Shown here in pieces: positions 1-11,004 of a DNA stretch of 64,000 nucleotides. A program made the translations under genes and the position numbers. Location: positions 1,860,001-1,924,000 of the forward strand of contig JBBELK010000068.1 in NCBI GenBank assembly GCA_037783545.1, read 5' to 3'. Source of the stretch: Henricia sp. BOLD:AAB3569. Lineage: Eukaryota > Echinodermata > Asteroidea > Spinulosida > Echinasteridae. Each line of letters begins with the position of its first letter. Position 1 is the first letter of the stretch. The notes below the pieces were generated by a model. That model worked only from the letters and a program-made list of their open reading frames with translations. It made no database searches and was not told the origin of the DNA.

Positions 1-1112
1 GCACAAAACCCTCGGGATTACAAAATCTGGAAAATAGCACTTGGATTTTAATTTCTGACCCCCAGGAAATGATGATCCCACTGTTGATAGGTCTACCAGA
101 TGTTACTTTTTGCTGTTTGGGTCCGGTCGCCGTTTTAATATTCGTCAAATTGTGACACGTTTCGGAGAACTTGTATTTAGCCTATGCCAAATTCAGCAAT
201 GCCTGGGTCGGTGTGCGTTCGTCAAATTCACCCGTCCACACTAGGCTCGGCCGCGCCGAGGTTCAAACTGCCACGCAAATGTATTTTTATTAGATACGAG
301 TCATTTCACACAAGGGGTTACAACACGAGTGGTACCCGAAAATCTGGTTTGGGCGCCATTTTGTTTCCAATATTACATTTAAACTTCATAGGCGTCTACA
401 TATTGTTTGCCTCTCCAAATACCAATGAAGGATACCATTTGCACCGGCGGCCATGTTATGTGACAACAATATACACAAAGCACTTAGTCATGCATGACTT
501 ATGAGTGCTTCCAAGATGGCTGCCGTCTATTGGTCTCTGATCGTCCACTTTGCATATACAATGTGATGTACCAGCAAATAAAGTTTTGGATCGTTTTAAA
601 CCAGGAAGCTCAGTGCAATAGTTACATTTTGGTTTTTGTGCTGCTAAGTATTAAACCTGTTACATAATTTAAAAATATTAATAACTTTTTAAAGACACAT
701 TTGCTTGCATTGAAACTGTAAAACACTGTTAAAAAAAAAATGGCGTTATTCAAATCTCCACATGCAGTCGAACATCGATAATACTAGTACTGCTAATACG
801 ACATTCTTCTTATGACAAGGAAAAATTAGGTCACAGTCCTTTGCTCTTCATTCCTTTACACTTGCAAATTTAGGTCTAAAATCGTTTGTTCTATCATTCT
901 TTTACATCTGATACATAGTACATAGGGGCTTTTCCAAATATCGGCTTCGTCTCCGTCTCCGTCTCCATAGGGTTTACATGGAGCCAGGGCCTGAGCCTGA
1001 GCCCAAGTCGAGATTTGGAAAAAGGCCAAAGTTTCTGTTTTAACAGGTAAGCTGCAAAGTCACAAGGACCTTTTAATAACGAGGACAAATTATATAAAAG
1101 GGACCGTGACAG
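1..1112. other. No gene recognised
   Basis: No convincing coding exon. Reading frames are short, without recognisable domains. A short stretch near 730-770 resembles the dispersed repeat at 31100-31410. Confidence 0.4.
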
Positions 1113-1661
1113 TACGTGCCTTTACGGTTCCCCCACAATTCACTGCGCGCGATACATGGCGCAGTGCATGATGGAATACAAATCTAGTACACTTGGCCTC
1201 GGTGTTCAATCTTCTCGTGTAGAATCGAATGAGAATTGGCAGATAAGTGGAGCTATCGTCCGCTTCAAACTCGTAAAACGCGGCGAATTTGTGTTTTGGG
1301 GGCGCGGTACCCACGGCACTCGCGACACGCACTCTCTCGGCTTCACGGATTACCATGACAACGGGTTTTCGACAGTCATCTCAATTGTTCCACCCCTAGA
1401 CGCCGATATAATCCCAAATAGACCAAAACAGATATACAGTTGGTTGAATCTGTATCTGAGCTCTATATTACCAGCGAACATTGTGTCAAAAACACAAATT
1501 CGCCGCGTTTTACGAGTTTGAAGCGGACGATAGCTCCACTGACCTGCCAATTCTCCTTCGATTCTACACGAGAAGATTGAACACCGAGGCAAAGTGTACT
1601 AGATTTGTATCCCATCATGCGCAGCGCGCAGTGAATTGTGGGGGAACCGTAAAGGCACGTA
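1113..1661. repeat. Foldback element FB1, about 170-185 bp inverted arms
   Basis: The left arm (1113-1297) and right arm (1491-1661) are close reverse complements. Both begin TACGTGCCTTTACGGTTCCC at the outside and run inward through CCGCTTCAAACTCGTAAAAC. The centre (1298-1490) is not palindromic. No transposase is encoded, and the frames across it are shadows of the arms. Fragments of the same family lie at 11480-11560 and 12139-12240. Probably a non-autonomous DNA transposon; the superfamily is not assigned. Confidence 0.85.
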
Positions 1662-1792
1662 TTACAAGCCTTTTGCGTGTAATTTGCATAATGTACAAAA
1701 TTCTAGGATGTCAAGGAAAAAATACCTTTAAACTAAAGATAGAAACTTATCTGAACAGTTATTTAACACGGGTGTAAATAAAACGCACGATG

Positions 1793-2082
1793 GGCGGTCG
1801 TGTTGGCGTAGTGGTTCTTTCCTCGCCTTTCAAGTCTGGCGTCCCGGGTTCGAATCCGGGGCGTGTATGTGGATTGGGTTTGCAGTCCCTATACTTGACC
1901 GCGTGGGTTTGCCCCGGAGGATTTCTCCCTGGGGGTTCTCCTCCCACTTCTAAAACTAAAACTCCTTCTTCGTCATCCGAAGTTGATAGTAAAGTACAGT
2001 TAAAGCTAAAACCGTATAGTTGATGGCACAAAGGGCATAGATGCCGAAGATTCCATAAATTAACAACAACAACAACAACAAC
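1793..2082 (+). mobile_element. tRNA-derived SINE, family A, full length
   Basis: A Pol III promoter-like head carries box A (TGGCGTAGTGG, 1804-1814) and box B (GGTTCGAATCC, 1847-1857). A tRNA-unrelated body follows and a (AAC)n tail ends the element. The 13-bp sequence AAAACGCACGATG flanks both sides exactly (1780-1792 and 2083-2095), the target duplication expected of LINE-driven retroposition. The same family lies inverted at 7605-7890 and as a deleted copy at 5500-5646. The perfect duplication implies a fairly recent insertion. Confidence 0.92.
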
Positions 2083-2239
2083 AAAACGCACGATGTTGAC
2101 AGTTTAAACCGCAAATGTTACTTCCCGAATAAAACAAAATCTCGAACAGAAATGGTACACTCTGCAGCAATATAATCTAGAGTACTGTTAAAGGTCAACC
2201 CCGGAAGTATTTAGGCTTACTGTTTGACCCGTCGACCTG

Positions 2240-2732
2240 CACCCCGTTTACACTCGATTCGGCAAAGGCGAATCGAACTCCGCAATTTCCAAAAAGGGGA
2301 GTTGAAGCCGGGAATCACTAAGTGTAAACGCAAAAGGCGAATTGAAAAAGGCGAATCAGACCCGGGTCTGATCCGCCCTTTTCAAGTCACCTTTGGGGTA
2401 GGGTTGAACCCCGCAATTGCGGGATTGAACCCCGCAATCGTCAAGCTCGCTTGTAGTGTAAACGCTACCCGAATACAGATTCGGCAATTTGAGTGTCCTT
2501 GGGGCGGTACCCGCAGTGTAGCAGATTTAATTGACCAATCTGGCACTAGTGCATAACACCTAACAGCCCACGCATGCGCTGCAGTTACAACTAGTGGTGA
2601 CTTTTGCGGTTTCTGGAGGCGAGTTGAAGCCGGCTCGAGGTGTAGTGTAAACGCGGCAAATGTTCAGTTTTGCGGTCGCAATAAAAATGCCGGGTCTGTA
2701 TCCACCTTTGCCAGTTCGAGTGTAAACACGGT
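2240..2732. repeat. Dispersed repeat with recurring GTGTAAACG motif
   Basis: Repeated GTGTAAACG or its complement and sub-repeats such as TTGAACCCCGCAAT mark this block. An inverted, diverged copy occupies 55700-56810, there interrupted by a MITE. The 110-residue frame through it is arginine-rich low-complexity sequence and is not taken as a gene. Confidence 0.75.
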
Positions 2733-2940
2733 GCTGGTAGTCGCCATCTTTCTTCATGTCAGGAAGACATTTATAGCTGTCCCGGGACGCGTATATAAAG
2801 CGGCCTTGATGGTTTCCAGGAACAACATTCAAAACACATTAACTTCATTTGCTAGCAAACGGATGCTTTGCACAATGTGTAGCTTGATAAAACCAATAAT
2901 TTGTTCGCAGAATGACAAGCACGCGTGTCTTGTAAACATA

Positions 2941-3352
2941 TTCTTGGGTTTCACTTGGCTTGACAACGGTTGCTATCCGCCATTACTGTGTCCATACCAT
3001 GGCACACCAAAGCGAAAAATAATTAAACACTGATAATTTAATGTTGACGCATATTTTCGCAAATGTTGCGCAAGAAAAAAGTTGGCATGACTTTTAAATG
3101 TTGATAAACTGGCATACTATGCTTTTGTTGGCAAGTTTTTAAAAATTTTGAGACTTGTTTTTCAGGGTTTATGGCAAAATTATCAGTGTTTGATTTGGCG
3201 TGCTATACGGGTGACGTCAACAACTATCATATCCGTCATTACTGTGTCCACACTCTGGCACGCTAAAAAAAAAAATTTCGCTTTGGCGTGCCATAGTATG
3301 GACATAGTAATGGCGGATAGCAACCGTTGCCAAGCCAAGTGAAACCCAAGAA
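2941..3352. repeat. Palindromic element FB2, copy 1 (internally shortened)
   Basis: Begins TTCTTGGGTTTCACTTGGCT and ends with its reverse complement. Terminal arms are about 75 bp here because the right half has lost inner sequence present in the 615- and 629-bp copies at 9618-10232 and 33132-33760. It contains GTGACGTCAAC at the centre. No coding capacity is credible. Confidence 0.88.
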
Positions 3353-3380
3353 TACCATAAGAAACCAAGAATGATCGTAA

Positions 3381-3549
3381 TAGAGTACTAAAGTGAAAAC
3401 TTCACCCTTTGTGTTTTGCCAAGGTTACTGGGTCTACACTATAAAACCAGTGAACTGTTTCCCTGCGCTTTAGCAATGGAATTTAAGATTACCAGCGACT
3501 GTTTAGACCCAGTTACCTTGGCCACTGACGTCACACTTTAGTAGTCTAT
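3381..3549. repeat. Small MITE-like inverted repeat (CTAAAGTG ends)
   Basis: Outer ends are TAGAGTACTAAAGTG and CACTTTAGTAGTCTA. Inside, GTTACTGGGTCTA is mirrored by TAGACCCAGTTAC. A related copy lies at 56897-57035, and 33085-33131 is the truncated left part of another. The elements at 7928-8073 and 33912-34080 share layout and end design. Confidence 0.7.
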
Positions 3550-3976
3550 ATAACAGCATAAAGGATTTACTTTAAACATCTCCATAGTTACATCGTCTAT
3601 TGGCCATACCGCAATAAAATCGTCCACACTCCTTTTGGTATGGAAGCTAGCAGCCTCCGTACTATTCCAATGGTTCGTTTGTGAAATTAGACGCGTTTCA
3701 AGCAAGGCTGGGGCACTTTGTGGCACCATCAACGAATTGTCCCATCGCATGTGAATGTTTGGCGTGTTCTCATCTCATCATGGCTACTGTTTGTTGGTGA
3801 TGGTGGTGCGGATGCAAGTGAGGGTGGTGATGATGGTGGTGGATCATACCATTCATCTCGTTCATGTTGTGCCTTTGTCCAGAACGCATCGGCTACAGGA
3901 GGATGAAGAAAAGACAAGAATATGTATTTATAATTATTAATAATACGTTATATTCTTTCTCGCAATAACTTGGTGT

Positions 3977-4297
3977 TCAGTCTTCACGTTGAAATGTGCC
4001 CATTTTATAAAAGAAACTGCAGTCATCACATTTTTTTCGGATGATGAGCTTGCGTATATTAGCAGCGCCATTTTTCCTAATACGCCGACAGTTGTTTGAG
4101 TCCCACGAGATACCTGGGCCTCCGTAACATGAAACCGAGCAAATATTGGTTACGGTAATATCGCGATTGCACATTGGCCGTCTAGCCTTGGCCGTTACGC
4201 TGGATGTAGTGGGATCGGTAGCCGAAATGAAACTAGTCGATGATGTTGAACAGCTAATTACGGAATCAATCATACGAGTCATGTATCTTGTCGCTAT
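3977..4297 (-). CDS. Candidate terminal exon of a cysteine-rich, possibly secreted protein
   Basis: The 3' end of an unrecognised gene. On the minus strand a pyrimidine-rich run (TTTTCTTTCTTTTTC) precedes a possible AG acceptor at 4298-4299. An open frame then runs about 106 codons to TGA at 3977. The first part is Ser/Thr-rich. The second half holds Cys in the order C-x9-C-x3-C, then an isolated Cys, then C-x2-C near the end. That spacing loosely recalls cystine-knot growth-factor-like domains, but the usual C-x-G-x-C triplet has Val in place of Gly, so no family is claimed. Upstream exons were not identified. It could be a chance frame. Support comes from the acceptor, the cysteine pattern and the absence of a matching repeat copy elsewhere in the window. 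Confidence 0.3.
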   Translation of the reverse strand: MATRYMTRMIDSVISCSTSSTSFISATDPTTSSVTAKARRPMCNRDITVTNICSVSCYGGPGISWDSNNCRRIRKNGAANIRKLIIRKKCDDCSFFYKMGTFQRED

Positions 4298-4377
4298 CTC
4301 AGTTTGAAAAAGAAAGAAAACCTCTGAAATATTGCCCAGAATGCTAAATAGCTATGTGCATCATTGCTGCATGCATA

Positions 4378-4827
4378 GGGGTAATTCCCAAAATTAAGGG
4401 TCCAAAGGTGTGGCATGCTTTTAAATATTTTCAAGTGTGTTTAGTGATTGAAAGTGGTTTTCCAGTAGAAAATATTAATTTTTATTTCCATAAATGCCAC
4501 TTAAATTTAACGTTTGTGTGTGGATAAGGCACCGAGGTAATAATGCAAACTTATTGTACAGCTAATTTTTATTGGCGTACGTAACCCGGGATACCAAATT
4601 CCTATTAAATATAATGGAACAAATTATGAGGTTTTATGGTCTTTTGTTTAAAGTATTTTTCAGTAATCACAGAACAAAATATTCAAGAAATTGGTGTTGT
4701 ACCCTGTAATCACAGGCCACAGTCTATTACGGAGAATCTGTGATCATGAGTGGCGATTTTTGATGCACAGGGTGTCGTACATAACTGGGACACCAAAGTT
4801 TTGAACCCCTAATTTTGGGAATTACCC
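4378..4827 (+). mobile_element. MITE of the GGGTAATTCCC family, copy 1
   Basis: About 450 bp with inverted ends GGTAATTCCCAAAATTA and TAATTTTGGGAATTACC followed inward by GGGTCCAAA/TTTGAACCCC. A close copy in the same orientation lies at 39257-39705. No transposase. Frames overlapping the right end are shadows. Confidence 0.88.
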
Positions 4828-4834
4828 ATAGTGC

Positions 4835-5088
4835 ATACAGGGTGTACAGGGGCGTAGGTCGGGGGGTGGGGTGGTTACGGGGGTTGCGTACGCAACTCCT
4901 GCACACACCCCCCTTTTTAAAATTATACCTGGAAGTTATTGACGGATATCTGCTGTTGTCAAACACGATCGATCCTATATATCTAATTGAAATGTATACA
5001 ACATTTCAGAATGAAAATTGAGGGGGTGTAAGAGGGCACACCCACCCCCTCCCCCACCCCACCCCCGCCCCGCCCCCCTGCTGATGGT
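4835..5088 (+). repeat. G-tract/C-tract bounded repeat, copy 1
   Basis: A G-rich left end (GGGGGGTGGGGTGG) and a C-rich right end (CCACCCCCTCCCCCACCCC) enclose an AT-rich core containing ATCTGCTGTTGTCAA. A second copy lies at 32281-32515. The two ends can pair, and each could form quadruplex-type structures. Confidence 0.75.
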
Positions 5089-5499
5089 AATTGTCGTTTT
5101 TCAAAATTCTCAGTACTTATTGAGTAATTAGCAATTTCATTTCGGTTTCCCTTGTATATTTAATATGGGGGATTATTTGTGTAGAAAGCCATTACTACTG
5201 TTCATTTTGATGTCTTGAATATAATTTTCAACTTGATTGATGTGACTTTTAATGTCAGTTGTTGACAAAAAACTTATGTGATTTCTTTTTTTAAAGCTAA
5301 AATTAGGCGTTTGAGTTTTTCTCTAGCCTATAACTTTTGCCGTAATCACACCCGCTGCATATGTCATCACTGGGCTTCCCAATCCGACCTTTGACCTGCT
5401 ATGTCATTGGTTAATTCAGAGGCCATCATCAAAAAGACCGCAACGCGGTGACTCGGCAGGGAATCGAATATGACTGACAGACGTTAATGTATTTTAGGA

Positions 5500-5646
5500 G
5501 CTGTCGGGTTGTTGTAGTGGCGTCCCGGGTTCGATTCCTGCATCTCCTTCCTCCATCTCCAAATAAAGTTGATAAATAAGTAAAAGTTATGGCATAGGCC
5601 TAAAGGGCCTTAGTTGCCGAAGATGCCATAAAACTACAGTAACAAC
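5500..5646 (+). mobile_element. Deleted copy of SINE family A
   Basis: Retains GTTGTAGTGG, a box B variant (GGTTCGATTCC) and the 3' part ending GATGCCATAAA-ACTACAGTAACAAC, but lacks the middle of the body found at 1793-2082. It has no clear target duplication. Confidence 0.75.
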
Positions 5647-5745
5647 GCTACGCCTTTCTGCCCGGTATAGGCATAAGAGGTCTCAGCTTCGAATGTTAAA
5701 GCCCCAATAGTCAATACATCATTTGCAGTGACCCAAAATTTAAAA

Positions 5746-6116
5746 GGTATGCATGATTAAAACCAACCTGAGTAAAAATCAGCTCCGTATACTTCGTCTA
5801 ACTTTTGAGAAAACAGTCATAAACTGGTTTACAGTCACTTCGCCCTGAACCACGGCCTGTGCACGAAGTTGTTTTGGGGGCGAAGTAGCATTTGGACGAA
5901 GTGGTTTTGGGGCGAAAAGGCCTTTGGGTGAAGTGCTTCAGGGCGAAGTGGTCCAGGGCGAGGTGGTTTTCGTCTCGAATTTACGTCTCGCGAGACGAAA
6001 AATAATTGTTTTGCTCATTTCTCAAAAACTATAGCACCATTTGAGGGGAAGTTTACTACCGTCATCATGTTTTTATTGTGTAAGTTATGTGTAAATCTGT
6101 GAACATTTCAGATTTT
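5746..6116 (+). repeat. Repeat Y, copy 1, with internal CGAAGTGGTTTTGGGGCGAA units
   Basis: A block with several imperfect copies of a roughly 20-bp unit (CGAAGTGGTTTTGGGGCGAA), followed by a short palindrome built on TCTCGCGAGA. An inverted copy with a different number of units lies at 11597-12022, so the unit array has expanded or contracted between copies. Not coding. Confidence 0.8.
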
Positions 6117-7592
6117 CGAGATTACCAATGATGTAACTTTAAAAGGAAACATATGATTTTTCTCTCATACCATATTTTGTTTTATTTCTGTGTTGAGTGA
6201 TCGCCTCATCATAGACTGGTTCATAGCTTCCTATAATATTTTATGACACCTTCGTGCTGACAACTTCGAGCACGTGAAATTTTGCGCTGGTCCCAGTAAC
6301 CGTAAAAAAATCCCGTTGTTCACCCGACCCATATTTCGACTTGTTGACATTAAGGCGCATGCACGCCCCGTTCATCTTCGTGAATTCTCTTGGGATAACC
6401 GGGACCCCAGTCAATGATTTGCAGGGCTTGGCCTAATTGACTTACCAAATATTAAATGATTTTTAAGTTTTTACAATTTACCTTTGACAGAAACCTTCCA
6501 ACAATAATATTTTATGAAGCATTTCCGAGCGCACAAATATAAAATTTAAACGTTGTTGTTGTTGTCGGGTATCGGACGCTCCATAGTATAAGCCTATCAT
6601 TGGTCGAGAAATCAGCCAACCAATCACAACGAGGTTTGTGCGTGAAACAAAAATACCGACCAATTGGGTTTTAACTTTAATTTAAAATCGGGGAAAACAA
6701 ACTCACAACAAATAGTTTCTAGTTTTTTTAGAGGCTTTTAATCTATCGCCGCAGAATCTGAAGATTATAAAACCAAATTGTGTAATAGTGTTTGTTACAG
6801 CCATCTAGGGTCGCAGGCAGCGTGCGTGCCGGACTTAATAAGCCGGTGACATCGCGTCGCTTCCGGTAGGCCAAGGGCGTGCGCGCGCTGCCGCAAAGCT
6901 GCCGTTTGCGATGCCGCCTCGTCGGTAGAAATTATCTCGTTAAGGCCCTTATTGTCTGCATGGAGTCTGGTAGTCGGAAATCGCTTCGTCTTGATGCTTC
7001 TGACAGATACGAGTGGACAACTGGTATCATAAACGGCACGAGATCTAGAGATCTGGGTTGAGTTCAATCCGGCACGGAACCTGGGTTGATGCGAGGTTGG
7101 TATTTTTCAAGTCTGAACTGTCGTATTTTTTCAACCCCTCGCCAGCCCCGAAATGTTTAACTTGTAAAACTGCTCTCTCAAACAAACTACATTTTGCACG
7201 CGTACCTATACATTGTAAATCGATTTTAGTATAGTGAAGTTAGACATGAGGTTCATTCGCTTAGCCAACACGTGTTACACGAGCGCGTCCCTTTCGATGA
7301 AATCTTCCCAAAATTCCAAGCAAAATCCTGGGCTAAACATTCCAGGCTCGTGGCTTCCGGCCGGGTAACATCCAAACACACAGGAAAGATAAGCGAAAGC
7401 ACGTATGGAAAACTATAGTGTGAACGTACAACATAAGCTGTGCTGATGTGGGCGTTTTAATTATTGGTATACAAAAACGGGATACATGTAGTAGGCCTAT
7501 TAGCATGAGGTTGTCATCTTTGTATCCATAATGTAAATCCAAAATGGCGGCGCCCATATAGCACATTATCTAATATTTCACCCTGTTCACTG
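6117..7592. other. No gene recognised
   Basis: Mostly unique sequence. A 90-codon minus-strand frame at 6795-7067 has a CpG-rich, coding-like composition but neither a recognisable domain nor good splice sites. Confidence 0.35.
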
Positions 7593-7604
7593 CATTTACA
7601 TAAT

Positions 7605-7890
7605 GTTGTTGTTGTTGTATATTTTATGGCATGTTCGGCAACTGAGGCCCTTTATGCCATCAACTATACGGCGTTATAGCTTTAACTATACTATATTATC
7701 AACTTGAGATGACGAAGAAGGAGTTGCAGTTTTAGAAGTGGGAGGAAAACCCCCAGAGAAAAAACCCCAGGGGAAAACCCACGCGGTCAAGTAGGGACTG
7801 CAAACCCAATCCACATACACGCCCCGGATTCGAACCCGGGACGCCAGAGGTGAAAGGCGAGGAAAGAACCCGTACGCCAACCCGACCGCC
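7605..7890 (-). mobile_element. tRNA-derived SINE, family A, full length (inverted)
   Basis: Reverse-complement copy of the 1793-2082 element. Box B appears as GGATTCGAACC on the plus strand near 7826 and the tail as (GTT)n just after 7604. Flanking 12-bp direct repeats CATTTACATAAT are at 7593-7604 and 7891-7902. The 65-residue minus-strand frame inside is SINE sequence, not a gene. Confidence 0.92.
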
Positions 7891-7927
7891 CATTTACATA
7901 ATATTTATGGTATACGTATATACAGGC

Positions 7928-8073
7928 TAGACTGCCGAAGTTTTGTTAGTTGCCTGGGCAATGGCTCTACACTAAAAATCACTAAACCGTGTCCCTGTGC
8001 TTTTGCAATGGTACTTTTCCCGACGGCCATGAGTCAATTACCATGGCACACGTCACACTTCGGCTGTCTATAT
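7928..8073. repeat. MITE-like inverted repeat (TAGACTGCCGAAGT ends)
   Basis: Begins TAGACTGCCGAAGT and ends ACTTCGGCTGTCTA; the centre contains CTGTGCTTTTGCAATGG. A sibling in opposite orientation lies at 33912-34080. Confidence 0.8.
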
Positions 8074-8109
8074 TGGACAGACTCCGGCGAGTCCGGCGAC
8101 TCCACGTTG

Positions 8110-8360
8110 GAGCCGAAAAGAATCGATTCCAATCTGGGAACCAAAATTACGACTCCATCTTTCAAAGGAATCGACTATATACCTAAAAATTCCAAAGATC
8201 TATGAATTAATACAAAAATCGCCCAATGTCCGGAAGAACATCTCTTCATTTGGCGCCTAAGGGTGTAGGTATTTCCATTCAAATTTGCTGGGAAAATGGA
8301 ATCGAATTCGAACAGAATCGCGATTTTTAGATGCAATCGAAATCGATTCCAAAGGTTTTG
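8110..8360. repeat. GGAATCGATTCC-rich dispersed sequence
   Basis: Multiple occurrences of AATCGATTCC and related palindromic words. Similar clusters occur at about 24260-24490 and inside the foldback at about 52690-52830. Confidence 0.5.
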
Positions 8361-9433
8361 GATTCGTCAAAGCCTTGTTCATTCAATAGTCACCGGAAAC
8401 ATTTTATTTGTGAGGGCCCGCTCTCTGACTTAACTAAACTCTTTCCCGTTTAGTTAATACCCACTCAGGACCTCTCATTGATCATAATTTAATTGCCAAC
8501 ATAAATCTTCACGATTTACCGTCTCCCCGTTTGTTGTGTAGTCACCGAGTTTCATGTTTTCATGTTGCGCTAGAACCCTCCCAGGTACTGCTCGCTTACC
8601 ACCCCGCCCCGGGCGTACTACCGTTTTCCCACCGTTGCCAAAAACGCTCAGACCGTTTGTAGTTTAACGCGTTATCAACTTTTAAACATCCTCCGAGGGT
8701 TAACTTGTTGGCCCGGGGCTGCTCGGCCACGGGTCAGTGGGGCCGTGTCGACGCGGCAGTCTTTGAGCAAACACCGGGTCTGAGGTGCGAAGGGACGGGC
8801 GAATAACCCCCTGAGGCCGGCGGTAGGCATAACCGACTTGCAATTGGAACATAGGAAAACCATCATCACGAACATGAATCGTTTTCGTTCCCATCATTTC
8901 CAAATCGTTTAATAGTTGGAGAAAAAATGCAGCGAGCATTCGCTGCATTCACTAATATTTAACACCGCCCTCTGTCGACTGATCTAAAACCTATTTATCA
9001 AAAGGTTTTGCGAAATAAGCGCCTATTATATTTTAACCAATTATTATAATAAAACGACGGCTCGTCAGCTGGCTTGCGATTCACGGATGTGTATCAATAT
9101 ATTAAGAAACAACTTCGCAAATTAGAAGCAATATTTGAAAAATAGAGCAAAAGGATAAAGTAAATTGCTGAATAAAATTGTCCACATCATTTGCGCGTAT
9201 TATGATAAACACAAGTAACGTTGTTGCGTTGTTCTCTTAAATAAATAAAATTGTGCCTACTCGCGATTACTCGATTAATCGCCGTATTATCTTTTCGAGT
9301 ATCGAGTAGTAAAGATCACTGATCGCAGCACTTGTATGCTTAGGGGCTGTCCGCGTCCAAAGTTGTCAACGTTTTCACAGTGTTATATAGGCTACAGTGC
9401 ATGTAAAGTCCTACAGTATACACGGCCTTCGAT
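8361..9433. other. No gene recognised
   Basis: Unique-looking, with a GC-rich patch at about 8690-8830. Frames there show no domain. Confidence 0.35.
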
Positions 9434-9496
9434 CCCCCCCCCCCCCCCCCCCTCCTCCCTCCTCCTCCTCCTCTCCCCCTCTCCCCCTCCCCCTTC
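9434..9496. repeat. C19 run followed by CT-rich simple repeat
   Basis: Nineteen consecutive C (9434-9452), then (CTC)n/(CCCT)n. Length is likely polymorphic and prone to sequencing error. Confidence 0.95.
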
Positions 9497-9617
9497 CTAT
9501 TCTTTGTAAAACGGTGATGTTGACAACTTTGAACGGCCCCGTCATACCATGGTCGTGCCGCCCAAGTTGGAGCCGAGTGTTTAAAACTGGATCTTAAATC
9601 CTTTTACAGCTTTACAA

Positions 9618-10232
9618 TTCTTGGGTTTCACTTGGCTTGACAACGGTTGCTATCCGCCATTACTGTGTCCATACTATGGCACGTCAAAGCGAAAAATAAT
9701 TCAGCACTGATAATTTAATGTTGACGCATATTTTCGCAAATGTTGCGCAAGATAAAAGTTGGCATCACTTTTAAATGTTGATAGCCTAGACTGTTTGAAA
9801 CTGGCATACTGTGCTTTTGTTCGCAAGTTTTTAAAAATGTTGAGACTTGTTTTCCAGGGTTGATGGCAACATTATCAGTGTTGAATTATTTACGCTTTGG
9901 CGTGCCATAGTATGGACACAGTAATGGCGGATATGAATTGTTGACGTCACGCGTATGGCACGACAAATTCAACACTGATAATTCTGCCGTCAACCCTAAA
10001 AAACAAGTCTCAACATTTTTAAAAACTTGCCAACAAAAGCACGGTATGCACTTTTCAAACAGTCTATCAACATTTAAAAGTCATGCCAACTTTTTTCTTG
10101 CGCAACATTTGCGAAAATATGCGTCAACATTAAATTATCAGTGTTTAATTATTTTTTAGCTTTGACGTGCCATAGTATGGACACAGTAATGGCGGATAAC
10201 AACCGGTTGTCAAGCCAAGTGAAACCCAAGAA
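9618..10232. repeat. Palindromic element FB2, copy 2, flanked by 26-bp direct repeats
   Basis: 615 bp, almost entirely self-complementary: two arms of about 300 bp meet near 9935-9960 around GACGTCAC. Ends are TTCTTGGGTTTCACTTGGCT and its complement. The flanks 9592-9617 and 10233-10258 agree in 25 of 26 bases, which looks like a long target-site duplication or a recombination footprint. Confidence 0.92.
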
Positions 10233-10264
10233 TCTTAAATCCTTTTACAGCATTACAATAGCAT

Positions 10265-10560
10265 TTAATACCTAACTAAAGAATAATGTTGGCAAACTGC
10301 CAATTTCAGAAAACCTGAACAATCCATGCATCGTTTTTGTGTTGTCTTGAATGAATGGTATTAAAAGCATCTTCAGTTGGCAATTTCTCTCACAAAGGTA
10401 CCATTTTTACACGGGAATTATCATATGGTTTTTGTTACTATTGTTATCAACACTTTTAGGCGTTTTTATTTTCTTGTCGACTCGTGTACATGCACTTTAG
10501 TAGGACTTCTTTACATAAAAATAGCCTTGTACAGCGTGGTGTTGTATTTTGGAATAATCT
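10265..10560 (+). repeat. Dispersed repeat L, copy 1
   Basis: Diverged relative of 31100-31410 and of the 42040-42720 region. Shared blocks include TTTCAGAAAACCTGAA, CAATTTCTC-CACAAAG-TACCAT and TTGTCGACTCGT. Confidence 0.6.
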
Positions 10561-11004
10561 TACCCAAGCCTTGAAATTAGCCCCTTCCTTTAGAGTTTTT
10601 GCAAAAAAATATTAAAGGAAACTGTTGCATACTTATTCATAATGTAATTTATGTAGAATATGTTTACATCTGTGATGGTGCTCTGGGGTGATCTATTCAT
10701 GAGATCTGTTTGTTTTTGTCTTGTCTTTCATGTTTGTCTGTCCCAGGTTAGGGCACAAATTAGCTAACGCTTCACCCTGTACCTAATGTTGTATTCTTTA
10801 TACTGTACACATTTTTGATAATCTACAATTTATTGTTGCTGTATAGTAAATTATCTTTGTATTATGTGAAATCAGGGTTGAAATAAACCGAACCGAATTG
10901 AATTGAAATTGAAGTAAAATTTTGAATTACCGAAAATAATGTATTAGGCTTTAAGTTCACGCTGGAGATCCGCTACTCGTAGGCGTAACATTATCATTTT
11001 GTGG

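Noticed and set aside
1156..1777. Overlapping frames of 80-121 codons on both strands
   Set aside because: They are translations of the two FB1 arms; the same peptide blocks appear from both arms.
2224..2556. 110-codon arginine-rich frame
   Set aside because: Lies inside a dispersed repeat with an inverted copy at 55700-56810 where the frame is not kept.
6795..7067. 90-codon minus-strand frame with coding-like composition
   Set aside because: No convincing splice sites and no domain; joining it to the candidate exon at 3977-4297 does not keep frame with the obvious donor.
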